DNA of 64,000 nt from Ailurus styani (GCA_002007465.1 LNAC01000336.1:1312423-1376422); one strand, 5' to 3'; counted from the stretch's first letter, positions 46,496 through 58,615 are shown. A program made the numbers and translations. The notes: generated from the letters alone by a model not told the origin.

Positions 46496-48260
46496 TCAGA
46501 TGTCTGTATATTCAAGAAAAAGCATACAAGTGTAATTGTAATGGTATAGATTAAGGGATGTGGAGTACATGTGAGGAGGACTTTATGATTTGAACTACTA
46601 TGTTAAAATCTTAGAATACCGAGATTTAACTGTGTTCAGCTTGGCTCTAATGTGTTACCAATTAATAATTCATATCTCTAAATGAAGAATTAGTCAGCTT
46701 GTTTCATTTCACATTCTGGGAGCAGTTTTGTCATTTTGGAGCAAGGTTCCATGAATGTTTCTTAATATAATACTAGGATATGTCAGCTCAGTCTTAAGTC
46801 ATTTGTGCAGTGTCTCTATTTTCTTCTTAATTAAACACAGAAACTGCTGATTTGGGGACGAAAATAGAATCTGATGAAGTCTGAGTTTCTTCCCAGAAAA
46901 TATTTTGTCTTTGCCTCCAGATGTCAAAAGTAACACATTAGTACAACCCAGATGGGGGAAGGAATAAACAGCTGCCTCTTGCCCTTCTAAGAAGGCAACC
47001 ATGGGCTGGAGAAGATCAGTGATTACCCACCTGTTGGCTCCAGAGACAGAGGCTAACATGGGATAAAATGGCTCCAGCCAACTTGTTGCCTGAGCTATCC
47101 TGACCTCTCTGTGAGAATGGGTGAGGAATAATAAAAAGTTGAATATAAATTAATCATTTAAGCAAGTATTAATAACTACAAACTACTAAAAAAGCTTGGG
47201 AGACTAAATATAAGATAGTTTTCCCTAGACTATTACATTTAGTTTGGGGTCAAGAATTCATATATGCATAAAATATTCAATAAAATAATAAAAAATATAT
47301 ACTAAATATCTAATGGGAAGGATATGATATAAGGACACAAGAATGGAGAACATTGGCAGGTTATGTAACTAGAAGGCCATGTGGAGACAAGCAAGGGTCA
47401 GGCTTTGCAAGCTGCTTCATTCTCACCGCCAGCAGAAATGGGAGTCTTGTTATTTCTGTCCTTGCTGCCTGCTCTGAATTTTGACTGAATGCCTCCTTAT
47501 GATGTGTGCAAGCTTGTCATCTATGTCTTTCTTTACTTGTGGAGGCCTCCAGGTTCTTATTTTAGATTCATTTGGAGATGACTGTTCAGCCAGCTGGAGT
47601 CATCTGTATTCTAGAGTCATATCTTCTCTAACTCCATGCCCTGATTCCAGCCCTGCAGCTCTATCTAGTGTCCAGGTTATCTCCAGTCTGACTTATCCCA
47701 CTGATGAGCCAATGATACCCACATAGGCACTAGTACTGACTATTAGTGAGGTGCAAAGATAACTGCTTTTGCTGCTTTCACGTTCCTGCAGAAGGTATAG
47801 CTAGGGTCATGATGAATTGTTGGATGTTGTTCCTTTTTTAACCTGTGTACCAATTGGCTCTGTTTTGAGGCAAGATATTTTAAAAAAATAATATCTAAGG
47901 ATCCTTTTCATTTCTAACATGCTATGATCTTGAGATCATTGGTAATTTGCATATAAATAGATCCTTTTACATGACTGGATAGTATTTGTAATGTTTTCTT
48001 GATAGTGGTCATGATGTACTAGATAAAAGGAACTGCTATAAATAGCTGGTAATTTAGTAACATGGCGGTAAGGTGTGGGGGTGGGAGAAGCATTCACTAG
48101 TTCTATAATTAGGTCTCAGTCTTCTCCTAAACCTGTGCTTCTCAACTGTGAAATTCACAAGGTTTCAGTTTTATTCCCAGTCTCCACTTAGGTGGGATAG
48201 GATGGCTAGATTGATCTGAAGTTTGGTGTTTCCCTTCCCTCAGGACAGTTAGGCTCTAGT
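46496..48260. other. Unassigned sequence
   Basis: No gene or repeat recognised, apart from an AT-rich patch at 47265-47315. Confidence 0.4.
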
Positions 48261-48266
48261 TAACTA

Positions 48267-48521
48267 CAGTTGACCTCTGAACAACACAGAATTTAAGGTC
48301 GATGACCTCCCACATAGTCAAAAATCTTCATATAACTTTTGACTCCTCAAAAACTTAATTACTAATATCCTACTATGTTGACTGGAACCCTTACCAATAA
48401 AATAAACAGTAGATTAACACACATTTTATATGTTATATACATTATATACTGTTCTTACAATAAAGTAAGATAGGAAAAAAATGTTAAAACCATAAGGGAG
48501 AGATAATACATTCATAGTACT

Positions 48522-48593
<72 letters not shown>

Positions 48594-48646
48594 CACATAT
48601 AAGCGGACTCATGCAGTTCAAACTTGTGTTATTTAAGGATCAACTG
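48267..48646. mobile_element. Tigger-type (pogo) non-autonomous DNA transposon
   Basis: Inverted ends CAGTTGACCTCTGAACAAC… and …GGATCAACTG lie between TA dinucleotides (48265-48266 and 48647-48648). The interior includes 'aaaacttaattactaatatc', 'tactgttcttacaataaagt' and 'acttttgactcctca', as in Tigger2-like MITEs. It encodes no transposase. Confidence 0.85.
48525..48590. repeat. Perfect (AT)33 microsatellite
   Basis: 66 bp of uninterrupted AT inside the Tigger element. It is self-complementary and probably length-variable. Confidence 0.97.
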
Positions 48647-48810
48647 TAGTTTCTCCATAGAGCAGGCCTTGTTAAGAAAGTTCTCAGGTATATTTCAAAA
48701 TATTTTCTTTCCCCTACCCCTGCCAGAAAGCATGAAGGGGTTACCTGGTCGAGCTTTTAATAATATGGGGTTCCCCTTATGACTGGATCCCCCTGGAGTT
48801 TTTTTAATAA

Positions 48811-49020
48811 ACTTTTTTTTGGAGGGGGGCTGGAGAAAGAGCATACACATGTATGAGCTAGGGAGAGGAGCAAAGGGAGAGGGACAGAGAAAATCCCAAG
48901 CAGGCTCCACACCCAATGTGGAGCCTAATGCCAGCTTGATCTCACAACCCTGAAATCATGACCTGATCCGAAATCAATAGTTGGATGCTTAATTGAATGA
49001 GCTACCTAGGTGCCCACCGC
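48811..49020 (-). mobile_element. Can-SINE, antisense, old and degraded
   Basis: Order preserved (T-tail, GA block, 'cctgaaatcatgacctgatc', 'gagctacctaggtgccca') with many substitutions. The flanks CCTGGAGTTTTTTTAATAA and CCAGAGTTTTTAATTAA are weakly similar and may be a worn TSD. Confidence 0.85.
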
Positions 49021-49629
49021 CACCTCCAGAGTTTTTAATTAAGAGTCATCCACACTGAATCTCCACAATTCATCAATTACAGTTCAGATTTCCCTACCCT
49101 GGCTTCTGCTGGCAGTACTGTGATCTGGTAAGCCTTGACTTCCTATATTCCTTCTTTGTCTCTCCAATCTTGGTAGCCACAGATAGAATTGTTTCTTCAC
49201 CTCTCTTACAAACCCAAGAAAAGTAGTTGACTTTTTTAGTTTGTTCATCTTTTAACTTGTTAGGACAGAGTGGTGACTTCAAATATCCTTACATATGAGC
49301 TAGAAACTAAAAGGTTTTATAGTATTTGAAAACAGGTCATGCTCATAATTATTTTAAACATGCTTCCTGTGAGCTTCTTTCCCCAATTAATTTGTGTTAT
49401 TTCTTAATAAAACAGTTTTGACCAAGGTAAACTTCTGATTAAAATGTCAGAGATTCTAATGTGTTGCAAATTGAATCAAAGAGGTTACTAAGTGGAAAGT
49501 TTAGTATAAAGCTGAGTTGTGCTTTCCAAGCTTCTTGGCTTTTATCATTCACTGAGGGGTACTGGGATTACATTATCTGTTGTTAAGTGAGGCAAAGTAC
49601 AGATTAAATTTTTATTTCAAATGTAAGTT
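49021..49629. other. Unassigned sequence
   Basis: Nothing recognised. Confidence 0.4.
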
Positions 49630-49745
49630 CAGGCTCTGTTATCTATTCCAGTTACTTCTACTAAGTCATCACATACAAGCTCTTTATAACCTCCAACCTT
49701 CATTGTTTCCATCTATAAAATGGAGGTAATGATACCTTTGTTTCT
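49630..49745 (+). mobile_element. MIR fragment
   Basis: 'caggctctgttatctattcc', 'tttccatctataaaatggag' and 'gtaatgatacctttg' match MIR order. Confidence 0.5.
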
Positions 49746-49879
49746 TACATTTTTTAATTATTGGGCAAGTGAAATGACAGTGCAAAGTGGGCTTCAAGTG
49801 ATAGGGAGGCCCAGATTAAGCATTACACTCCCACCTCTTTTTAGATTATTTTCCTAAAGGTCATGACATTCTGGTCATA

Positions 49880-50060
49880 TATCTTATATTAACACCTACC
49901 ACATTGCATTATGCTTATTTATGCAGGCTGTTTCTGTAGTCTTTGAATTTCTGAGAAGCAGAAAAAAATGAACTATTTACCCCTGTAACAATATAACACC
50001 TGGCATAGTAGTTGGCATCTATTTGATAACAAATGCTTATTGAAGTTTTTCCATAACAGG
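49880..50060 (+). mobile_element. L2-like 3' end
   Basis: 'acacctggcatagtagttgg' and 'aacaaatgcttattgaa' recall the L2 terminus. Degraded. Confidence 0.45.
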
Positions 50061-50394
50061 TGATATTTGAGTTGGGTATTGAAACCCAAGTAGTGTAAAA
50101 TCAAGGATAGTAAGTATGCATAATAGTCAGGAGAGGCTAAGGTATGCTGTGAGAACAAAGAACCCCGGTATATTGATAGTTTACTATCAATCAAAAGAAA
50201 TAGGTTTCTCTCTACCTCAAGACAAAGTTTGATGCTAGTAGAAGTCACTTTTCCAGGGCAGCTGTCCTATATTTGTTGAATCAGCTAGCATGTCTCTTTG
50301 GGGCTCAGGCCATCTCCTTATAGCTTGTCCTATAAGCTTCACTAGCTTTCTTTCAATTCCTTCAACATCCCAAAGCTCATTTCTACCCTAAAGT

Positions 50395-50760
50395 TTGACA
50401 CTAGCTTTTCTGTGTGGAATATTCTAACTTTGATCTACACATGGCTAATGCTTCCTAGTTCATGAAGCACCTCTTTAGTAAGGCCAATCATGACAACAAA
50501 AACACCCACACACCAGCCTCACTTCACGTCATTACTTGATCTTATTGACTTTATGGCATTTATTAATTTTTAATATCTTATACATTTATGTTTGCTTATC
50601 TTGTTCATTGTCTCTCTGTTCCCATCTCTATATTCTAAGGTACAAGCTTTACAAAGCAGGAACTTGATCTGTTTTGTTCGCTGATTTTGCCTCAGGAGCT
50701 AGAATAGTCCCTGGGAGCTAATAAATAATTAGAGAATATTTTTAAGTGAATTAATTGTTT
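50395..50760 (+). mobile_element. L2 LINE 3' end
   Basis: 'atgaagcacctctttagtaa', 'ttgttcattgtctctctgtt', 'gaacttgatctgttttgttc' and 'agaatagtccctgggagcta' follow the L2 3' region in order. Confidence 0.7.
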
Positions 50761-50819
50761 GCAATAGCAAGAAGACATACTAGAGAATTCTAAAATTACA
50801 GAATACCAGGAGGCTTCAA

Positions 50820-51056
50820 ATGGGTGCAAACTTTTTCTGTCAAGGTCCGGATAATAGATATTTTAGGCTTTGCAGACCAGATGGTCCCTGTCACACCATT
50901 TAACTCTGCACTGATTCTGCCATTGCAACTCAAAAGAACCTGTAGACAGCATGTACATGCCTGGATATAAACGTGTTACAATAAATTGTATTTATAAAAA
51001 CAGGCAGTAGCTAGATTTGACTGGGGGCATAGTCAACTGACCCCTACTTTAGAGCA
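50820..51056 (+). mobile_element. hAT-type (Charlie-like) non-autonomous element
   Basis: 'gcaaactttttctgtcaagg', 'atattttaggctttgcagac', 'acaataaattgtatttataa' and an end of 'agtcaactgacccctact' match a well-known mammalian hAT MITE with TIR-like ends. The TSD was not resolved. Confidence 0.75.
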
Positions 51057-51095
51057 AGGTGAAAGTCTGAGGAGGTTAGGCCCTTAAGAATTTTT

Positions 51096-51290
51096 AAGAG
51101 TCAGGCTACTTGGATTCAAGTCCCAGTTCTTCCACCAACCTCTGCAAGCCTCCAAATCCTCTTTTGTAAAATTATAAAAAACACCATATTAGAAAAAACA
51201 CCATACCTCAGAATTAAGTGATATCACACAAAAGATGCTCAACACAGTGCCTAGCACATGGTAAAACACAATAAATATTCACACTATATT
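51096..51290 (+). mobile_element. MIR SINE
   Basis: 'aggctacttggattcaagtc', 'ccagttcttccaccaacctc', 'agatgctcaacacagtgcct' and 'agcacatggtaaaacacaat' give the MIR order almost end to end. Confidence 0.75.
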
Positions 51291-51619
51291 TAGAAATAAG
51301 TTCTTGTGAAAATGTTACCACAGTAGAGTAAGTGACAAATAATGATAGCAATGGAAATAAGAAGAGAGAAGAGCAGATGTAATTAAGAAATCTGAGAAGT
51401 GAAACTGGTGGGTCCTGAGAACTCCAGAATGAGTTATTATTAATGGTATCCTGCATCACCCATTCCTTCAGCCTATAACAACCTTCTGTACCTCTCAGCC
51501 TGTAGAAAGCCAATTCACTTTTTAGCAGCCAGCTCCAATTCTATATCTCTGAATTGTCTTTCAGATTCCTCAGCAGACTTAATCATGTAACTGAACTCAA
51601 TATAAAACTTGGGCCTTTT

Positions 51620-51810
51620 TTTTTATTTCTGCTCTGTAATATATTTAGCTGTTTACCCATTTGTCTTCCTCAGTACATTATAAAACCTTTAAGATCAGGG
51701 ATCACTGTGCTATCTTTTTGTCTTTTTTAATTGCATTCTTCATTACATTTGGTACATTTAATTGCACATATTTAATAAATTCTTATGGAATGATTGAATG
51801 AGGCAATGGT
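51620..51810 (+). mobile_element. L2 LINE 3' end
   Basis: 'cctttaagatcagggatcac' and 'tttaataaattcttatggaa' plus 'tgattgaatgag' match the L2 terminus. Confidence 0.6.
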
Positions 51811-52504
51811 TGATTTTTTGAAGTACACAAGTTCAAATTCCATTTGTTAGAGTCACCATAAATAAAATATCCGCAGACCAAACATTGTAGATCATAAACA
51901 GTGGTTTGGTAACTTGACTTCTGCTGTATCCCCAACATCTGCTTGCAGTGATGCAGCATCGTCTTAGCTGCTCACATGCCATTCCATTGGGGTATGTCTC
52001 TTTCCAGTCCCCATATCCCACCCCACAAAAACCCAATCGCCCGCTCTATGTGAGACTTGGAAACATAAAAACATAAAAATAACACAAAGATCCCCTCTTA
52101 TGCATGATAATTAATGGGAACAAAATGTCTTGGATAAAATATTACTGGCAAAATGAGGTATAACCAGATGTTGTGTAATGCAAGACCCACCATAAAGTGA
52201 TGAAGAACTCTGAGTCAGCTTGTCTCCAAGAGAAATGTTTATTTTGAAAAAAAGATCAAATAAATAATTTTAAAAATAAGTATATTTTTAAAGATTTTGA
52301 ATTTCACAAAAGCAGAGGGATTTTCCCCCAGCGGTTTAAAAAGTTTAGACTATGGCAATCCAAACATTGTAAAATAAATTGTTTTGTTTTATTTTGTTTT
52401 CAGAGAGAATTTTAAAAACATCTTTTTAAATCATCTTACATCAATAAAGATTATTTTAGCATTTTTTAATCATTATAAAAATTATACATACCTGTTTTGG
52501 ATTG
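51811..52504. other. Unassigned AT-rich sequence
   Basis: No gene or repeat recognised. Confidence 0.4.
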
Positions 52505-52506
52505 TA

Positions 52507-53179
52507 AGCATACCTCAGAGATATTGTGGGTTTCATTCCAGATCACTGCAATAAAGTGAATATTGCAATAAAACAAGTCAAATAAATGTTTAGGTTTCCT
52601 AATGCATATAAAAGTTATGTTTACACTATACTGTAGTCTATTAAATGTGGAATAGCACTATGTTTAAAATTACAATGTACATACCTTAATTTAAAAATAC
52701 TTTATTGCTGGGGTGTCTGGGTGTCTCAGTTGGTTGAGCATCGGACTCTTGGTTTTGGCTTGGGTCATGATCTCAGGGTCATGGGATCGAACCCCATGTC
52801 AGGCAACTCGCTCAGTGGGGAGTCTGCTGGACTTTCTCTCTCTCCATATGCCCCACCCCTTCGTGTGCTCACTCTCTCTCTCTAAAATAAATAAATCTTT
52901 TAAAAAAATACTTTATTGCTAAAAGATGCTGTCATCTGAGATTTCAGTGAGTCATAACCACTGATCTCAAATCACCGTAAAAAATATAATAATAATGATA
53001 AAGTTTGAAATATGGCATGAACTACCAAAATGTGACATAGAGACATGAAGTGAGCAAGTGCTGTTGAAAAAATGGTGCTGAACAGACTTGTTCAATGCAG
53101 ATTTGCCGTAAATCTTCAATTTGTAAAAAAGGCAATGTCTGTGAAGTACAATAAAGTGCAGCAAAATGAGGCATGCCTG
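52507..53179 (-). mobile_element. Tigger1-type DNA transposon remnant, internally deleted, split by a SINE
   Basis: Ends 'agcatacctcagagatattg' and 'aaaatgaggcatgcctgt' are imperfect inverted repeats between TA sites (52505-52506 and 53180-53181). The interior matches Tigger1 phrases ('gtttacactatactgtagtc', 'tgaagtgagcaagtgctgtt', 'cttcaatttgtaaaaaaggc'). The transposase region is absent. Confidence 0.85.
52710..52903 (+). mobile_element. Can-SINE, sense, inside Tigger1
   Basis: Identical 17-bp TSDs AAAAATACTTTATTGCT at 52693-52709 and 52904-52920. The TSD sequence is itself a Tigger1 phrase, showing insertion after the transposon fixed. Older head form (CAGTTGGTTGAGC). Confidence 0.96.
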
Positions 53180-53181
53180 TA

Positions 53182-53745
53182 TGTGAAAACTGCAAAACTA
53201 TAAAGATGAAAATAAAATTTGCTTCTAGTTTTAGTAGTCAGAATTAATTATTTTTATACTTCCTTTTACTCCGTTTGTATGTTTAAATAGAATAAGTTTT
53301 TTTTATTTGACTTTTAAGTATGAAAATTGAGGAAGTTGTATTTCCTTGTAGACTTCTACCTCAAGGCTGAGTCATGAGTCTTACTGTCCTAAGGAAAGAG
53401 AGATTGGATTTTGCTATGGAAGAAAACAAAAACAAGAAACTGTGTATCTGCTTCCCATGCAATACTTCTGGAGCCCATTTATAAAAACAAAAAACAATTA
53501 TTATAAAAACTTGGCTTTTGGTTTGGACTTGCCATAGGTTTTAGAAAGTAAGAATCTATAAGGAAAGAACAGATTTTCCAAATTTCTGCAACCACTAATT
53601 GGCTTATCATGACCTAGGCCTAGGTCTAGATCACTGAGTTCAATTATGTTCCAGGAGAATTCAGGATATAAATTATAGTCATGGACAAATTACCTCTCAT
53701 AGATTCACTGACTGTGGGAAGGAGATAGACTAGAAGTTTAAAAAT
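53182..53745. other. Unassigned sequence
   Basis: Nothing recognised. Confidence 0.4.
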
Positions 53746-53755
53746 GAATGTTCTA

Positions 53756-53980
53756 GGGGCAGCCTGTGTGGCTCAGTTAAGCATCTGATTCTTGATTTCA
53801 GCTAAGGTCATGATCACAGGGTTGTGAGATTCAGCCCTGTGTCAGACTCCGCACTGAACGTTGAGCCTGCCTGGGATTCTCTCTTACCTTCTCCCTCTGT
53901 CCCTATCCCACCCCACCTCCCCAATCTCTCTTAAGAAAAAAAACAAAACAAAAACAAACGAATAAACAAACAAACAAAAA
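53756..53980 (+). mobile_element. Can-SINE, sense, old, with (AAAC)n tail
   Basis: The head lacks a few bases after GGCTCAG. The tail expanded into AAAC/AAAACA units (53932-53980). The flanks AATGTTCTAG and AAGTGTTCTAG probably represent the TSD. Confidence 0.9.
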
Positions 53981-54083
53981 ACAAGTGTTCTAGTCATTCC
54001 CCATCCCCACTTCAGAACCAGATAGGTGAATTTTTAAAATATCTAAAGAGATATGCAAGAATCTCAGAATATTAGTGTAGGTA

Positions 54084-54535
54084 CAGTAGTCCCCCCTTAT
54101 TTGTGGTTTATTTTCAGTAGTTTCAGTTACCCCTGGGTCAACCATGGTCTAAAAGCAGATGATCCTTCTTCTGACTTATAGTCAGAAGGTAAGAGCAGCC
54201 TAATGCTACCTCACAGTGCCTGTGTCATTCACCTCACTTCAATTCATCATGTAGACATTATATCATCTTACATCATCACATGAAGAAGGATGAGTATAGT
54301 ACAATAAGATATTTTGAGAGGAGGAAAACACATTCCCATAACTTTTATTACAGTATATTATAATTGTTCTATTTTATTATTAATTATTGTTGTTAATCTC
54401 TTACTGTGCCTAACTTAAACATTAGAGTTTATAACAGGTATCCATGTATAGGAAAAACATTGTATATATAGGATTTCAGGTATCCACTGGGAAGGGATCT
54501 TGGAACGTATCCCATGTGGATAAGGAAGACTGCTG
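54084..54535. mobile_element. Tigger-type MITE
   Basis: Inverted ends CAGTAGTCCCCCCTTAT and ATAAGGAAGACTGCTG lie between TA sites (54082-54083 and 54536-54537). The interior phrases 'gtacaataagatattttgag', 'acttttattacagtatatta' and 'tcttactgtgcctaac' are those of a common mammalian Tigger MITE. No transposase. Confidence 0.88.
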
Positions 54536-54539
54536 TAGT

Positions 54540-55845
54540 ATACTTACCAAGGATTATGTAGGAAAGCAAAACACAAGCTAGGATTTTGGCTTTGAGTTGC
54601 ACCTAACATAGCATGGAGTATGAGGTAATAGCAGGAGGCATCTAGGTATTGAGGCTGAAAACAGATACCTTCATCCTTGGCTTTACCTGGTGTTTAAGAG
54701 ATCAATAAAATTAACCTTTCCTTCTGAGGATATATAGAAAAGATGGAAATACACAGAGTAGATGACTATGCACCTAGCATGAGAACAAAAAGGTTGCTGT
54801 GGTTGACATACTTATAACTGAAGCAATGTATGGGACCATAGTCATTAATGATTTGACCAGAAGATTGCCCCAACAGCAAAAAAGAGCAAATTACACTTCA
54901 TGGGACACCCTTCTAGTCATTGCAGAGCATGGACCAGTGAAGGTCAGAAGATGTTTCAAGGATATGAAGCCTTTTATCCTCCTATTTCTCTATATATCCA
55001 GCACTATCTTAGACAAGAACACATACAAGAACAAGAAGATAGAGCATTCATGCCCCACAGATAAATGGGATAGTAATATCTGTCAAATTGAAAGTAAATT
55101 ATTGCTTTCTAGTGTAGTGGGCCTTATGAGTGATATAATATTGAGCATGGGAAATAATGAAACTTACTTCCATTTGCATATTGTAGTGTGAATAAATTAA
55201 ATCTGCTATATGCATGCAATTTTCAAAATTGAAGACATACTGTATGTTCTTCACTATATATTAGTTTTTCACTTATTTTATGATCATTTCTACCTTGTAA
55301 TTACATGTGTCATCAAAATAGCATTTTCAGTAACTGCATTATATGCAATCATATAGTTGTATTTTGATGTATTAATTGTCCTATTTCCCAAGTTACATGT
55401 ACCTTTTGCCTGAATAAATGTCTCGATAAATGCTCTAATATATAAATATTTCCCAGTTATTGATTCTTTTATTAAGGATAGAGCCCAAAGGATGATTTCT
55501 GAAAGTGGCTCTTCCAAAGCAGTCTTGTAGAGGAACAAGAAACCTCACATCAACAGAGACAGCTAGGTTCCTCTTCCTAGTTTAAAAAAAAAAAAGGAAG
55601 GATAGTGTCCTAGAATGGGTCTAGGAAGGACTTCTTGGTGAAATAGTATGGACATCTTAAATGACTATTGAAACATATTGCTAAATTGTTTCCTTGAAAG
55701 TGGTTACGTTTTATACCCTTAATAATAGAATATGAAGTTAATCATTACACCATACCCTTACCAAAATTAAGAGTCTATATGTGTGTCTTTTTTCCCCTGT
55801 AGCTGGCTCATAGAAGGCTCTCATAAATATTGGTTGGGATAAAAA
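54540..55845. other. Unassigned sequence with a 130-codon chance frame
   Basis: The frame at 54799-55191 has no recognisable domain, no upstream promoter or splice context I can support, and ordinary AT-rich composition. I do not call it a gene. Confidence 0.4.
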
Positions 55846-55857
55846 AGCAAGCTCATG

Positions 55858-56092
55858 GGCACCTGGGTAGCTCAGTCGGTTAAGCATCTGCCTTCAGCTC
55901 AGGTCATGATCTCAGCGTTCTGGGATTGAGCCCCATGGCAGGCTCCTTGGTTAGTGGGGAGTCTGGTTCTCTCTCTCCCTCTGCCCCTCCCCACCCCTTG
56001 TGTTCACTCCCTCTGTCTGTCTCAAATGAATGAATAAATGAATGAATGAATGAATGAATGAATGAATAAAATATTTAAAACAAATTAATTTT
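55858..56092 (+). mobile_element. Can-SINE, sense, with (GAAT)n tail
   Basis: Older GTCGGTTAAGC head. The A-rich tail has become a (GAAT)n microsatellite at about 56023-56069. The left flank AAGCTCAT and right AAACTCAT are a possible short TSD. Confidence 0.92.
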
Positions 56093-56106
56093 AAAAACTC
56101 ATTGTT

Positions 56107-56313
56107 GGGTGCCTGGGTGGCTCAGTGGGTTAAAGCCTCTGCCTTCGGCTCAGGTCATGATCTCAGGGTCCTGGGATCAAGGGCCACATCGGGCTCTCTG
56201 CTCGGTGGGGAGTCTGCTTCCTCCTCTCTCTCTCTGCCTGCCTCTCTGCCTACTTGTGATCTCTCTTTCTCTGTCAAATAAATAAATAAAATCTTAAAAA
56301 AAAAACCAAAAAC
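56107..56313 (+). mobile_element. Can-SINE, sense, young mustelid-type
   Basis: TSDs AAAAACTCATTGTT (56093-56106) and AAAACCTCATTGTT (56314-56327), one mismatch. Head GTGGGTTAAAGCC. It landed just 3' of the previous SINE, in A-rich DNA. Confidence 0.95.
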
Positions 56314-56496
56314 AAAACCTCATTGTTACTTTAATCTATGTGCCTTTATTACCAACAAAATTCCGTATTTTGTTCTTTAATGCTGATTGTTTTTTCTTTT
56401 CNAAAAACAAAACCTCATCGTTACTTTAATCTACGTGCCTTTATTACCAACAAAATTCCGTATTTTGTTCTTTAATGCTGATTGTTTTTTCTTTTC
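56308..56496 (+). repeat. Direct duplication of 94 bp across a single N (N at 56402)
   Basis: 56308-56401 and 56403-56496 are both 94 bp, differing by C/T changes (CATTGTT versus CATCGTT; CTATG versus CTACG). Same signature as the joints at 25044, 26128 and 26889. Confidence 0.9.
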
Positions 56497-56517
56497 TGTT
56501 ATTTATTGTCCTAAAAC

Positions 56518-56721
56518 TTTATTGCTCTCCTTTATGCCTTCAGCTGAGTACCCTCATTTCCTACTCATTCCTATTTTTGAGTAGTTGCTCAGATAAAACT
56601 TCTTGTCATCTCTTTTTTNTTTATTGCTCTCCTTTATGCCTTCAGCTGAGTACCCTCCTTTTCCTACTCATTCCTATTTTTGAGTAGTTGCTCAGATAAA
56701 ACTTCTTGTCATCTCTTTTTT
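56518..56721 (+). repeat. Direct duplication of ~101 bp across a single N (N at 56619)
   Basis: 56518-56618 and 56620-56721 match, except CTCATTTCC versus CTCCTTTTCC. Two short frames running across the N are assembly artefacts. Confidence 0.9.
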
Positions 56722-58510
56722 ATAAATTTAAAATCCTCCTGAAGTGAATTTTAATTCTTATATTCATATTCATATTATTATTTATTTTCTGCTTTTACTA
56801 GATAATGAGGCAATGTGGTACATTGACTTTGGATTTAGAAATCTGGGCTGAATATTGGTTCTGGTATACTCCAATTGTGTGCCTTTGGGCAAAACTCCTC
56901 TCATTTTGTGTGTAAGTTAACTCATGTTTTAGTAGCTCAAATGTAATACACATATTGATAATTACCTTAATGTGTGCATTCATACAATTCAGTAAATATC
57001 TCTTGAGTGTGTATTATGGGCCAGGCATATTTTAGGTGCACAGATGATGCTTAGTAATTGTCAAATGGACAAACCAAAATGGAAACACTATAATAATCTC
57101 TGAGAAACCATATAGTTTATATACAATGTACACTTATACTTCATGGTTGCACTTCCGAACACCATTAACAAGATAGTCATTTTTCTTGCTTTCTCATTGG
57201 CAAGGATAGGCTTTGCTGAAGCACCCATACTCTCTCTTACTGTTCTCAGTTTGTGGGATAGCTGGCTTATGCATCCACTGTCAAGGAAGAAACAGAATTA
57301 ACTGACCCAGAAAGAGACTCAGCCTCTGACCTTGACTTCATTAAGATTGTGTGCTGACCGCTCAGGCTGACCAGTAACAGAAAATTTTGCCCATTCAGCT
57401 TATGTGTCCCTATGATGTCTATTTCCAAGCATATCTGAACCCTGATAACTACTTCCCAGAATCTCCCCACCCCTGGAGAGAACAATTTGGAAGTCACAGT
57501 CAAACTTAATGCATTTCTATTTGGGGATTTAATGTCTGGCAAAAAATAATATCTTTATCATTTATTTAATACATAAATGGTTCTTATTCTTGTCTGATCT
57601 CCCAAAGCTTAGCAACGTAAAGGCCATCCATTAATCACTTTGTCCTTCAGTGAAATGCAGCCATCTAGTCTGTGAGGACTATAGCTTCATCAGCGAGGCA
57701 TGTGGGCTGACTCAATAAAAACTTGGAACTGGTCCTGTAAAGGACACTATAATTGGTGTTTGTTGCAGGTACAGATTATGGGATGGAAGCAAAAAGAGAC
57801 AATTTTCCCCTTAGATGTAGCAACCTTATTAGGTATGGAAGGGGACATATAGGTTTATAGTAGAAGTGGCAGGTCCCAGCTGAGAACCCCTGGGGGCTCT
57901 TGTTTTTATGCTGACATATCCAAGGTTCTAAGAAGAGGTATCTGTGTTACTTCAATCTTAGTATATCTAAAATAGAAATTATTATCCTCTCCTAGCCCAA
58001 ATTTTGTTGCTTCTAGTTGCCATCAACTGTACCATTCTCTAGACTTCAGGCTGTGAAGGCTGGGTGGTCTCTGATGTACCTTTCCCTGTTATCTCTGATA
58101 TTCACTGGTCAGCATATGACTTAAGCCTGTCAATTTCTCTACATCCCCCCTGTTGCCTCCATCACTAGCATCTGTTCAACTTGTGAAGAGATTACTTCCA
58201 GCAGCCTTGTTAACTGGCCCTTCAGGCCACAATCATCGCACATATCCTTCCTCAAATGCCCTTGCCCTTCCTCTGTACTTTCGCTTGAGAGATAAGATGA
58301 CTTTCTAACACCCACAACTTTATTTTTCTTTGACTCTCAAAGGAAAACACAGTGTAGTACCAACTCTTCTGTCTTATCTCCAACTATTTCTCAAAATCTT
58401 TCTTTTCTTATAGTTAGCTGTGTTACTTCTCTGCCAGCCCTTCACCAGTGAGTCATTTTACCTGCTCTTCCCACTAGAAGTTCAAATCTTGTTTCCTTCA
58501 AATTCCTGTT
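56722..58510. other. Unassigned sequence
   Basis: 1.8 kb without recognised genes; part may be very old repeat. A 91-codon minus frame at 57267-57542 has no domain. Confidence 0.4.
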
Positions 58511-58514
58511 TCCA

Positions 58515-58615
58515 TTATTTATTCAAAAGACCAATATTAGCTGAATGATTCCTTTAGCTAGAGCATGTTAATCATTTATCCCTGGCCTTGTGGGGCTTTC
58601 ATTTTGATAACTGAA
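58515..58615 (-). mobile_element. L2-like 3' end, antisense
   Basis: 'tatttattcaaaagaccaat' followed by 'ctggccttgtggggctttca' resembles a reversed L2 terminus. Weak. Confidence 0.35.

Noticed and set aside
54799..55191. 130-codon plus-strand frame, the longest in the window
   Set aside because: No domain, no supporting exon or promoter context, and composition typical of AT-rich non-coding DNA.
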